Assembly: GCA_964243295.1 (NCBI GenBank)
Contig: CAXTEJ010000010.1
Span: 1-64,000, forward strand
Length of the DNA stretch: 64,000 nucleotides
Direction of reading: 5' to 3'
From: CAXTEJ01 sp964243295
GTDB lineage: Bacteria > Actinomycetota > Actinomycetes > Actinomycetales > Angustibacteraceae
Made by a program: the position numbers and the translations under genes. This document shows positions 50,827 to 60,737 of the stretch, one piece after another. Position 1 is the first letter of the stretch. The number at the start of each line of letters is the position of its first letter. The notes below the pieces were generated by a model. The model saw only the letters and a list, made by a program, of their open reading frames with translations, had not been told where the DNA came from and ran no database searches.

Positions 50827-52080
50827 TCAGGCCGGGACGTCCGCGGACCGTCGCGGCAGCGGCGCGAGGGCGCGGACGGCGTCGCGGCACGCCGACGTGA
50901 GCACCAGAGCCGGATCGGTGAGCACCGGCACGAAGGCCTGCTCGGCCGCGCCCAGCAGCACCGAGTCGGCGCCGAGAGCCGCGACGACGACGTGCACCTG
51001 CTCGCGCGGCGCGGGCAGCGCGGTGGCTCCCAGCGCGTCGTCCACGTCGCCCTGCACCAGCGGGTAGAGGTCGCGCAGCACACCGCCCAGCACCACGATC
51101 TCCGGGTTGAGCACGTTCACGATGCTGCCGAGCCCCAGCCCCAGCGAGCGGCCGACCGACCGCAGCGCGGCGCTCGGGGTGGTGACCTCGCCGAGGCGGG
51201 CGGCGAGCGTCTCGGCGTCGGCCTCGGCGCTGCCGAGGGCGGCGGCGATGGCGCCGGCCGCGACCTCGGTCTCCCAGCACCCGCGGCTGCCGCAGCGGCA
51301 CGTCCGCCCGCGGGGGTTCACCCCCAGGTGGCCCAGCTCGCCGGCGTACCCGCCGACACCCTGCAGCGGGCGGCCGGCGACGATGACACCGCCGCCGATG
51401 CCCGCCTCGGCCGCTATGAAGACCACGTCATCGCAGCCGACTGCTGCGCCTCGGGTGTGCTCGGCGAGCGCGCCGAGGTCGGCGTCGTTCGCCACGACCA
51501 CCGGCAGCGGCTCGGCCAGCCTGGCGCGCAGCATGTCCGCGAGCGGCACGTCGACCCAGCCGAGGTTGGGTGCGAGCCTCACGAGGCCGTCCGGCTCGCG
51601 GATCACCCCCGGCACGCTGACGCCAAGACCGAGCACCGCGGCGCCATCGGGCACCGCCGGGGCGAGGCGGCGCACCAGACGCAGCACCGCGGCCACGACC
51701 AGGTCGGGGCGACGTGACGGCGGCATGGTGGCGCTCTCACGTCCGAGCACCTCGCCTCCGAGACCGACGACCGCGGCGCGCAGCCGCGCGACGGCGACCT
51801 CGACCGACAGCACGACGGCGGAGCCGGGGTTGGCCCGGACGTCGAGCGAGGGACGGCCGGCCGCGGTGCGCTCACCGCTGGGCGCGGTCTCGACGACCGC
51901 GCCCAGCGTGACGAGCTCGCCCACGAGCGCGCCGATGGTGCTGCGGTTGAGACCGAGCCGCAGCGTGAGCTCGGCCCGCGACAGCTGCCCGTCCTGGTGG
52001 ACGTGAGCCAGCACCGTGCCCAGGTTGTGGCGGCGCACCGCCTCCTGGGTGGTGCCGGCACCGCGTCGGGCGCGTGTCAC
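50827..52080 (-). CDS. second ROK-family repressor of the xylose locus
   Basis: A 417-residue ROK protein. Residues about 12-70 are a winged HTH (AVRRHNLGTVLAHVHQDGQL, SRAELTLRLGLNRSTIGALV). The kinase-like domain has GLGVSVPGVIREPDGLVRL, PVVVANDADLGALAEHTRG, FIAAEAGIGGGVIVAGRPLQ, GYAGELGHLGVNPRGRTCRC and the zinc motif CRCGSRGCWE. It lies 24 nt downstream of the importer permease on the same strand, so it is probably the last gene of the importer operon and its autoregulator. It is convergent with xylR with 44 nt between. Candidate binder of the palindrome at 55510. Confidence 0.9.
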   Translation of the reverse strand: MTRARRGAGTTQEAVRRHNLGTVLAHVHQDGQLSRAELTLRLGLNRSTIGALVGELVTLGAVVETAPSGERTAAGRPSLDVRANPGSAVVLSVEVAVARLRAAVVGLGGEVLGRESATMPPSRRPDLVVAAVLRLVRRLAPAVPDGAAVLGLGVSVPGVIREPDGLVRLAPNLGWVDVPLADMLRARLAEPLPVVVANDADLGALAEHTRGAAVGCDDVVFIAAEAGIGGGVIVAGRPLQGVGGYAGELGHLGVNPRGRTCRCGSRGCWETEVAAGAIAAALGSAEADAETLAARLGEVTTPSAALRSVGRSLGLGLGSIVNVLNPEIVVLGGVLRDLYPLVQGDVDDALGATALPAPREQVHVVVAALGADSVLLGAAEQAFVPVLTDPALVLTSACRDAVRALAPLPRRSADVPA

Positions 52081-52104
52081 GAGATCGGTCGTGTCTCGGG
52101 TGGG

Positions 52105-53382
52105 TCAGCGACCGGCAGCGCTGCGACGGCGACGGGAGATGGCGTCGACGCTCGCGGCCAGCAGCAGCACGCCGCCGGTGACGGCGTAGTTGACGTCCGC
52201 CTGCTTGCCCAGCAGGCCGAGGCCGTTGGCGATCACGGCGACCACCAGGCCGCCGATGATGGCATCGCGCATCTTGCCCTTGCCGCCGAACAGCGACGTG
52301 CCACCGATGACCGCGGCGCCGACGGCGTAGAGCAGCGTGTTCCCGGCACCGGCGTCGGGGGTCACCGAGTTGAGGCGTGACGCGGCGACGATGCCCGACA
52401 GGGCCGCCATGCCGGAGCCGATGACGAACACCGACGTGCGCAGCAGTGGCACGTTGATGCCGGCCCGGCGGGCCGCCTCGGCGTTGCCGCCGATGGCGTA
52501 GATGTGCCGGCCGTAACGGGTGCGGGAGAACACGAACGTCCACACGATGAGAAGCACCAGGACGACGGGGACGACGTAGGGGATGCCCTGCAGCGTGAAG
52601 TTGGGGTTGCGTGCGCGGTTGAGGTTCAGCACGTAGGTGACGGCGAGCGCGATGGCGGCCAGTGCGACGATGCGCAGCAGGACGACCGCGATCGGTGACC
52701 GCACCAGACCGGCCGCCGCCTGGGAGCGGTAGCGCACCAGCGACACGGCCGCGTAGAGGGCGATCGCCACGACGGCGAGGATCCAGCCGGCCGTGACGGG
52801 CAGGTTGCTGTTGGCGATGCCGACGATGACGGTGTCGCGCACCGGGACTGTGCCGCCCTGACCGATCAGCTTGAGCGTCAAGCCTTGCAGCGCAAGGAAG
52901 AAGGCCAGGGTGACGACGAACGACGGGATGCCGAGCCGGGCGACGAGGGTGCCGATCACGACGCCGATGACCATGCCGGTCGCGACGGCTCCCAGCACGC
53001 CGATGTACCACGGCAGGCCGTGGTCGGTGATGAGGATGGCCATGACGCCGGCTGATGCACCGCCGGCGACACCGGCGCTCAGGTCGATCTCGCCGAGCAG
53101 CAGCACGGGCACCAGACCCATGCCGAGCACGCAGATGGCGCCCGCCTGCACCATGAGGTTCGCGATGTTGCCGGTGCTGGGGAACGTCTCGGGACGCAGC
53201 GCGCTGAAGACGATCGCCAGGACGACGAGCCCGAGGACGGCGGGCAGCGCGCCCATGTCGCCGCCGCGCAGTCGGTCGGCGTACTCACGGGCCGCTCCGC
53301 CGACTGTCGTCGCGCGCGCGTCGCCGGAGAAGTCGGACCCGGCGAGGGCCGGCGCCGGCTGGGGTTGTTCGATGGTGCTCAT
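52105..53382 (-). CDS. xylH: sugar ABC transporter permease (xylose type)
   Basis: A 425-residue inner-membrane permease of the ribose/xylose (CUT2) class. About 10-12 hydrophobic segments are visible, such as LPAVLGLVVLAIVFSALRPE, VQAGAICVLGMGLVPVLLLG and IVGIANSNLPVTAGWILAVV, with the family signatures LLGEIDLSAGVAGG and IYAIGGNAEAARRAGINVPL (coupling helix) and VIGGTSLFGGKGKMRDAIIG. The N-terminus is about 40 residues longer than in RbsC. It follows the ATPase gene by 18 nt. Pairs with itself as homodimer; role in xylose uptake inferred from neighbours. Confidence 0.93.
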   Translation of the reverse strand: MSTIEQPQPAPALAGSDFSGDARATTVGGAAREYADRLRGGDMGALPAVLGLVVLAIVFSALRPETFPSTGNIANLMVQAGAICVLGMGLVPVLLLGEIDLSAGVAGGASAGVMAILITDHGLPWYIGVLGAVATGMVIGVVIGTLVARLGIPSFVVTLAFFLALQGLTLKLIGQGGTVPVRDTVIVGIANSNLPVTAGWILAVVAIALYAAVSLVRYRSQAAAGLVRSPIAVVLLRIVALAAIALAVTYVLNLNRARNPNFTLQGIPYVVPVVLVLLIVWTFVFSRTRYGRHIYAIGGNAEAARRAGINVPLLRTSVFVIGSGMAALSGIVAASRLNSVTPDAGAGNTLLYAVGAAVIGGTSLFGGKGKMRDAIIGGLVVAVIANGLGLLGKQADVNYAVTGGVLLLAASVDAISRRRRSAAGR

Positions 53383-53400
53383 CGATGGTGTCCCTGCTGC

Positions 53401-54177
53401 TCAGGCCGACTCGGCGGCGGTGGCGGGCGCGATGCCGGTCGAGCCGGAGCGCCCGGCCGTGATGAGCTCGACGATCTGGCCGTGGGTGACGTCCTTGGCC
53501 GCGACGTCGGCGGCCACGCGCCCGAGGTAGAGCGCGGTGATGCGGTCGGCGACCTCGAGGACGTCCACCATGTTGTGCGAGATCAGCAGGACGCCGAGCC
53601 CGTTGTCCGCGAGCCGCCGCACCAGGTCGAGCACCTGGCGGGTCTGCGCGACGCCCAGCGCCGCGGTCGGCTCGTCGAGCATGACCACCTTGGAGTTCCA
53701 CAGCACGGCCTTCGCGATGGCGACCGTCTGGCGCTGCCCGCCGGACAGGCTGGCCACCGACTGGCGCACCGACTTCACCGTGCGCACCGACAGCGAGGCC
53801 AGGGTGTCGCGGGCCTGCTGCTCCATCGCGCCCTCGTCGAGCAGGATGCCGTTGTGGCGCTCGCGGCCGAGGAACATGTTCTCGACGATGTCGAGGTTGT
53901 CGCACAGCGCGAGGTCCTGGTAGACGATCTCGATGCCAAGTGCCGCAGCGTCCTTGGGACCGCTGATGCTGACCTGCTGGCCCTCGAACAGGTAGTCGCC
54001 CGTGTCGTAGGGGTAGATGCCGGCCACGGTCTTGACCAGGGTCGACTTGCCCGCGCCGTTGTCACCGACCAGTGCGGTGACCTGCCCGGGGTAGATGGCC
54101 AGGTCGACGTCGTGCAGGACGTGCACGGCACCGAAGCTCTTGTTGATGCCTCGCAGCTGCAGCAGCGGTTCGGGCAC
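53401..54177 (-). CDS. xylG: sugar ABC transporter ATPase, single nucleotide-binding domain
   Basis: A 258-residue ATPase: Walker A LVGDNGAGKSTLVKTVAGIY, Q-loop EIVYQDLALCDNLDIVEN, signature SVASLSGGQRQTVAIAKAVL, Walker B VVMLDEPTAALGVAQTR and switch His in GVLLISHNMVDVLEVADRI. Typical xylose/ribose ATPases (XylG, RbsA) are about 500 residues with two such domains; this one has only one, like FrcA-type proteins, so the transporter needs two copies. The GTG at 54177 is chosen for AGGAGGA just upstream; GTG 54195 is an alternative. Confidence 0.93.
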   Translation of the reverse strand: MPEPLLQLRGINKSFGAVHVLHDVDLAIYPGQVTALVGDNGAGKSTLVKTVAGIYPYDTGDYLFEGQQVSISGPKDAAALGIEIVYQDLALCDNLDIVENMFLGRERHNGILLDEGAMEQQARDTLASLSVRTVKSVRQSVASLSGGQRQTVAIAKAVLWNSKVVMLDEPTAALGVAQTRQVLDLVRRLADNGLGVLLISHNMVDVLEVADRITALYLGRVAADVAAKDVTHGQIVELITAGRSGSTGIAPATAAESA

Positions 54178-54326
54178 GGGTCCTCCTGATGACACGGGTC
54201 GTCGGGTGAGCGGGTGGTCACCGCCACAGACCCGCGGGCGGTGGGCCGCTGCACGAGGCAGCAGGCCGCACCGCCGCGGGTGTGGCTGGGTGAGCGGGTC
54301 GAGCCGGTGGAGCGGTCAGCCGTGGA

Positions 54327-55445
54327 TCAGCTGACGCCGGCCGCGGTGCACTTGGCGGCGTAGGCCGTGGTGCACAGCTCGTCCTTGGTGACGCCGCCGT
54401 CGGAGACGACCTCGTTGACGTTCTCCTTGGTGATGGAGACCGGGTCGAGCAGCACCGAGGGGACGTCGCGCTTGCCGGTGTCGTCACGCGTGGTGCCCGT
54501 GGCGTCGGTGGCCTTCTCACCCTTGCTCAGCGAGATCGCCAGCTTGGCGAGCGCGTCGGCCTCGGCCTTCGCGGACTTGTAGACGGTCATGCACTGAGTG
54601 CCGTCGAGGATGTTCTGCAGACCCTGAACGGTGGCGTCCTGACCGGTGACGGGGATCGTCACGTTGTTCTTCTTCAGGATCGAGATGGCCGCGTTGCCGA
54701 GGCCGTCGTTCGCCGCGAGCACGCCGTCGATCTTGCCGCCGGCCTGCGTGTACATCTGCTCGAAGATGGTGGCCGCCTGCTGGTTGTCCCAGTCGGGCAC
54801 GGCCTGCTCGGCGACCTTGGTGTAGTTGGTGTTCTTGTCGAGGACCGCGTGGGCACCGGCGGCGAACAGCGTCGCGTTGTTGTCGGTCGGCGAGCCGTTC
54901 AGGTAGGCGATGTTCGCCTTCTTGTCGGTGCCGAGGCACGACTGCAGGCCGTCGCCCTGCAGCGTGCCGACCTTGTTGTTGTCGAACGACACGTAGTAGT
55001 CGGCGCTGCCGCCCAGGGTGAGCCGGTCGTAGTCGATGGTCGAGACGCCCTGCGACTTGGCCTTGGCCTCGATGGCCGCACCCGACGCGGAGTCGAGGTT
55101 GACGATCGCGAGGACGGTGACGCCCTGGGTGATCATCTGGTCGGCGATCGTCTGCATCTGCGCCTTGTCACCCTGCGCGTTGTCGATGACGACCTCGACG
55201 CCGGCGGCATCGAACGCCTTCTGCAGGTTGGGCCGGTCGGCCGCCTCCCAGCGGGCTGACGACTTGGTGTCGGGGAGGATGACCCCGACCTTGCCCTGGC
55301 TGGCGCCGCCACCCGAGCTGCTGCCGGTGCTGCTGCTGCTCCCGCTGGCGGTCGTGCCGCCGGCGTCGGTGTCGCTGCCGCACGCGCTCAGCGTGAGTGC
55401 GACGCCGACAAGTCCTGCCACTGCCATGTAGCGCTTCTGCTGCAC
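54327..55445 (-). CDS. xylF: xylose-type sugar-binding lipoprotein
   Basis: A 372-residue periplasmic-type binding protein anchored as a lipoprotein: signal with lipobox LTLSAC (Cys about residue 23), then a Gly/Ser linker (SSSSTGSSSGGG) and a type I binding fold, VGVILPDTKSSARWEAADRP, DQMITQGVTVLAIVNLDSAS, GVSTIDYDRLTLGGSADYYV, DGVLAANDGLGNAAISILKK and TGQDATVQGLQNILDGTQCM. The segments resemble XylF/ChvE. GTG 55445 with GAGGAGG upstream gives the signal peptide. First gene of the importer operon, behind a promoter with a perfect palindrome. Confidence 0.93.
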   Translation of the reverse strand: MQQKRYMAVAGLVGVALTLSACGSDTDAGGTTASGSSSSTGSSSGGGASQGKVGVILPDTKSSARWEAADRPNLQKAFDAAGVEVVIDNAQGDKAQMQTIADQMITQGVTVLAIVNLDSASGAAIEAKAKSQGVSTIDYDRLTLGGSADYYVSFDNNKVGTLQGDGLQSCLGTDKKANIAYLNGSPTDNNATLFAAGAHAVLDKNTNYTKVAEQAVPDWDNQQAATIFEQMYTQAGGKIDGVLAANDGLGNAAISILKKNNVTIPVTGQDATVQGLQNILDGTQCMTVYKSAKAEADALAKLAISLSKGEKATDATGTTRDDTGKRDVPSVLLDPVSITKENVNEVVSDGGVTKDELCTTAYAAKCTAAGVS

Positions 55446-55509
55446 GCAGACCGCCTCCTCGAGGTCTCGTGTGACCAGCACGTCCGGGCTCGGCGCTGCT
55501 GGTCGAATT

Positions 55510-55524
55510 GTTGTCTGAGACAAC
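55510..55524. promoter_or_regulatory. operator palindrome at the importer promoter
   Basis: GTTGTCT-G-AGACAAC is a perfect 15-bp palindrome overlapping the end of the -10 box and the likely transcription start, a classical repressor position. A ROK protein is the likely ligand. Confidence 0.6.
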
Positions 55525-55550
55525 GTATGGCGCCGGATCGAGGCCGTCCA
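55522..55550 (-). promoter_or_regulatory. xylF promoter
   Basis: On the minus strand TGGACG, 17 nt, TACGTT. Transcription would start near 55515, inside the palindrome and about 70 nt before xylF. Confidence 0.5.
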
Positions 55551-55627
55551 GCACTTTCGACAACGAATTGGCAACGGCTGGAACGACCAGGCCGCAACGG
55601 ACAGCGGGTGGCCCGCACGGGCCGAGC

Positions 55628-58444
<2,817 letters not shown>

Positions 58445-58497
58445 GACGGGTCCTCTCCTCGCACGTCTGGCCGGCTGCCTCGCCGGCGGCACCACGG

Positions 58498-58515
58498 TAT
58501 CTTGACGTCGAGATA
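58498..58515. promoter_or_regulatory. palindromic operator upstream of acnA
   Basis: TATCTTGAC-GTCGAGATA, 18 bp with one mismatch, between divergent acnA and the glycosyltransferase gene. It lies 54 nt before the acnA GTG, in the region where its promoter must be. Confidence 0.5.
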
Positions 58516-58561
58516 AAATCTAGCGCCGTGCATCGCATCGCGCGTCTGCCAGGCTGGCGAC

Positions 58562-59425
58562 ATGGCCGGGCCAACCGTCAGCGTCGTTCTCATCGCCTAC
58601 AACCAGGAGCGGGAGATCGACGCAGCGCTGGCGGCGCTCGCCCGGCAGACCCACCGCGACTTCCAGCTGGTCGCGGTCGACAACAACAGCTCGGACCGCA
58701 CCGGCTCGGTGATCCGGCGGTGGCTGCCGTCGTTCGAGCGCGCCGTGGTCGTCGACGCCCGCGAGGGTCAGGGGGCGTCGTACGCGCGCAACACCGGTAT
58801 CGCAGCCGCTGAGGGCGAGTACCTGTGCTTCCTGGACGGCGACGACTACCCGGCCGACGACTGGCTGGAGCACATGGTCGATGCGGCGCCGCGCGGCGAC
58901 ATCATCGGCGGCCAGCTCGACAAGCGCGCCCTCAACCCACCGCACATGGTCGGCAACCCCATCGCGTTCACGCAGGTCGGGGGGCTCGACTTCTCGCCGC
59001 TGGCATGGGTCATCGGCGCCAACATGGCCGCGTGGCGGCACGTGTTCGACCGGGTGGGCCTGTGGCCCACGGGCCTGGTCTCGTCCGAGGACGTGCTGCT
59101 GTGCCTGCGCGCCCAGGCGGCCGGCATGACGGTAGCCATCGCCGACGGCGCCGTCGTGCACTACCGGTTGCGCACGTCGCTGCGGGCGCTGCTGCGGGCG
59201 GAGTACCGCTACGGCCTCAGCCACGCCCAGCTGCGCTCCGAGGTCGGCGACCCCGTCACCCGCCGCAGCACCTGGCGCGACGTCTACGCCTGGGTCTACG
59301 CCATGCGCTTCCTCGTGCCCGCCGCGGCGCGCAAGGCCGACGCGCGGTCGGCGCTGGCGCGCAACCTGGCTCAGCACGCCGGGCGGCTCGCCGGGTCGGT
59401 CCGCTACCGCGTGCTCATCTTCTGA
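58562..59425 (+). CDS. family 2 glycosyltransferase
   Basis: A 287-residue GT-A glycosyltransferase: VSVVLIAYNQEREIDAALAA, VAVDNNSSDRTGSVIRRW (nucleotide site), GQGASYARNTGIAAAEGEYL and FLDGDDYPADDWLEHMV with the metal-binding DGD motif, then VSSEDVLLCLRAQAAGM with the catalytic ED. No membrane segments. Sugar and acceptor unknown, probably an extracellular polysaccharide or a secondary glycan. Divergent from acnA and convergent with the RNA methyltransferase gene. Confidence 0.87.
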   Translation: MAGPTVSVVLIAYNQEREIDAALAALARQTHRDFQLVAVDNNSSDRTGSVIRRWLPSFERAVVVDAREGQGASYARNTGIAAAEGEYLCFLDGDDYPADDWLEHMVDAAPRGDIIGGQLDKRALNPPHMVGNPIAFTQVGGLDFSPLAWVIGANMAAWRHVFDRVGLWPTGLVSSEDVLLCLRAQAAGMTVAIADGAVVHYRLRTSLRALLRAEYRYGLSHAQLRSEVGDPVTRRSTWRDVYAWVYAMRFLVPAAARKADARSALARNLAQHAGRLAGSVRYRVLIF

Positions 59426-59438
59426 GCGCCGCAGCAGC

Positions 59439-60737
59439 TCAGGCCGGTACCAGGAGCGCGACGCACTCCACGTGGTGCGTCATCGGGAACAGGTCGAACG
59501 CCCGGACGCCGGCCAGGCGGTAGCCGTGCCCGGCCGCGAAGGCGACGTCGCGGGCGAGCGCCGCGGGGTCGCACGCGACGTACCCGATCGCCCGGGGACG
59601 CAGCGAGCAGACCTGCTCGACGACGGTGCGCCCGGCTCCGGTGCGCGGCGGGTCGAGCACCACCAGGTCGGCCTGCAGCCCGGTCGGCAGCAGCGAGGCC
59701 AGCACGCGGTCGACGCGCCCGGCGGTGATGCCGACCCCCGGCAGGTCGTGCAGGTTGCGCCGCGCGTCGCGGACCGCGCGCTCGTCGCCCTCGACGGCCA
59801 GCACGGCGCCCTGGTCCCCCACGCGCTCGCCGAGGGCCGACGCGAACAGCCCGACGCCGGAGTACAGGTCGAGCACCTGCTCGCTGGGCTGCGGGTCGAG
59901 CGCCGCCAGCACCGCACCGACGAGGGTGGCGGCGGCGTGCGGGTGCACCTGCCAGAACCCGGCGCCGGTCACGCGCAGCTCGCGGTCGAAGGACCCGGTG
60001 ACGACGTGCTCGCCCACCCAGGTGCGGCCGGCCACGCGGTCGAGCCGGCCGCCCTCGCCCGCGACGGCGAGCGACCCGGTCACCGGCGGCAGCGGCGGGC
60101 GCCTGGCGCCGGCGGGCTCGACGACGACCAGCGGCTCGTGGCCCTCGCCCGAGGGGACGACGACGTCGACCGCCTCGGCGTGGCGCCAGGTCTGGGCGGT
60201 GACGCCGGTGCCGTCGACCTGCGGGTGCGCGATGGGGCAGGTCGCGACGGCGACGACCTCGTGCGAGCGGTGCCGGCGCAGTCCGAGCCGGCCGTCGGGC
60301 GTGACCGCGAAGCGCACGCGGGTGCGCCAGTCGAGGCCGTCACGCTCGTCCTCGCCGGGTGCGGCTTCGACGACGAGGTCGACGTCGAGACCGGCCAGGC
60401 GGTGCAGCTGCTCGCGGACGACGTCGGCCTTCAGCCGCCGCTGGGCATCGAGGGAGACGTGCTGCCAGTCGCAGCCGCCGCACTGGCCCGGACCCGAGAC
60501 GGGGCAGCGGCGCGCGACCCGGTCGGGCGAGGCGGTCACCACGGTGACGGCGTCCGCGCGCAGGAAGCGGTCGCCCTCGCGGCCCTCGGTGACCCGCGCG
60601 ACCACCCGCTCGCCGGGCAGGGTGTGCCGGACGAACAGCACCCGGCCCTCGTGGCGGGCGACGCAGTGACCGCCGTGCGCGACCGGGCCGACGTCGACCT
60701 CGACCTCGAGCCCGACGAGGGACTCCCCGCCGCTCAG
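59439..60737 (-). CDS. TRAM-domain 23S rRNA/tRNA (uracil-5-)-methyltransferase-like protein
   Basis: About 432 residues. N-terminal TRAM domain (GLEVEVDVGPVAHGGHCVAR, VLFVRHTLPGERVVARVTEG), iron-sulfur cysteines in CPVSGPGQCGGCDWQHVSL, SAM motif VLDLYSGVGLFASALGERVG, VVLDPPRTGAGRTVVEQVC and the catalytic Cys in IGYVACDPAALARDVAFAAG: the RlmD/RumA/TrmA m5U family. The start is odd: no ATG, GTG or TTG occurs in frame between the stop of the upstream permease and the TRAM domain. CTG at 60735-60737, overlapping that stop (CTGA), is the best candidate; the next in-frame GTG would cut off half the TRAM domain. Confidence 0.85.
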   Translation of the reverse strand: MSGGESLVGLEVEVDVGPVAHGGHCVARHEGRVLFVRHTLPGERVVARVTEGREGDRFLRADAVTVVTASPDRVARRCPVSGPGQCGGCDWQHVSLDAQRRLKADVVREQLHRLAGLDVDLVVEAAPGEDERDGLDWRTRVRFAVTPDGRLGLRRHRSHEVVAVATCPIAHPQVDGTGVTAQTWRHAEAVDVVVPSGEGHEPLVVVEPAGARRPPLPPVTGSLAVAGEGGRLDRVAGRTWVGEHVVTGSFDRELRVTGAGFWQVHPHAAATLVGAVLAALDPQPSEQVLDLYSGVGLFASALGERVGDQGAVLAVEGDERAVRDARRNLHDLPGVGITAGRVDRVLASLLPTGLQADLVVLDPPRTGAGRTVVEQVCSLRPRAIGYVACDPAALARDVAFAAGHGYRLAGVRAFDLFPMTHHVECVALLVPA

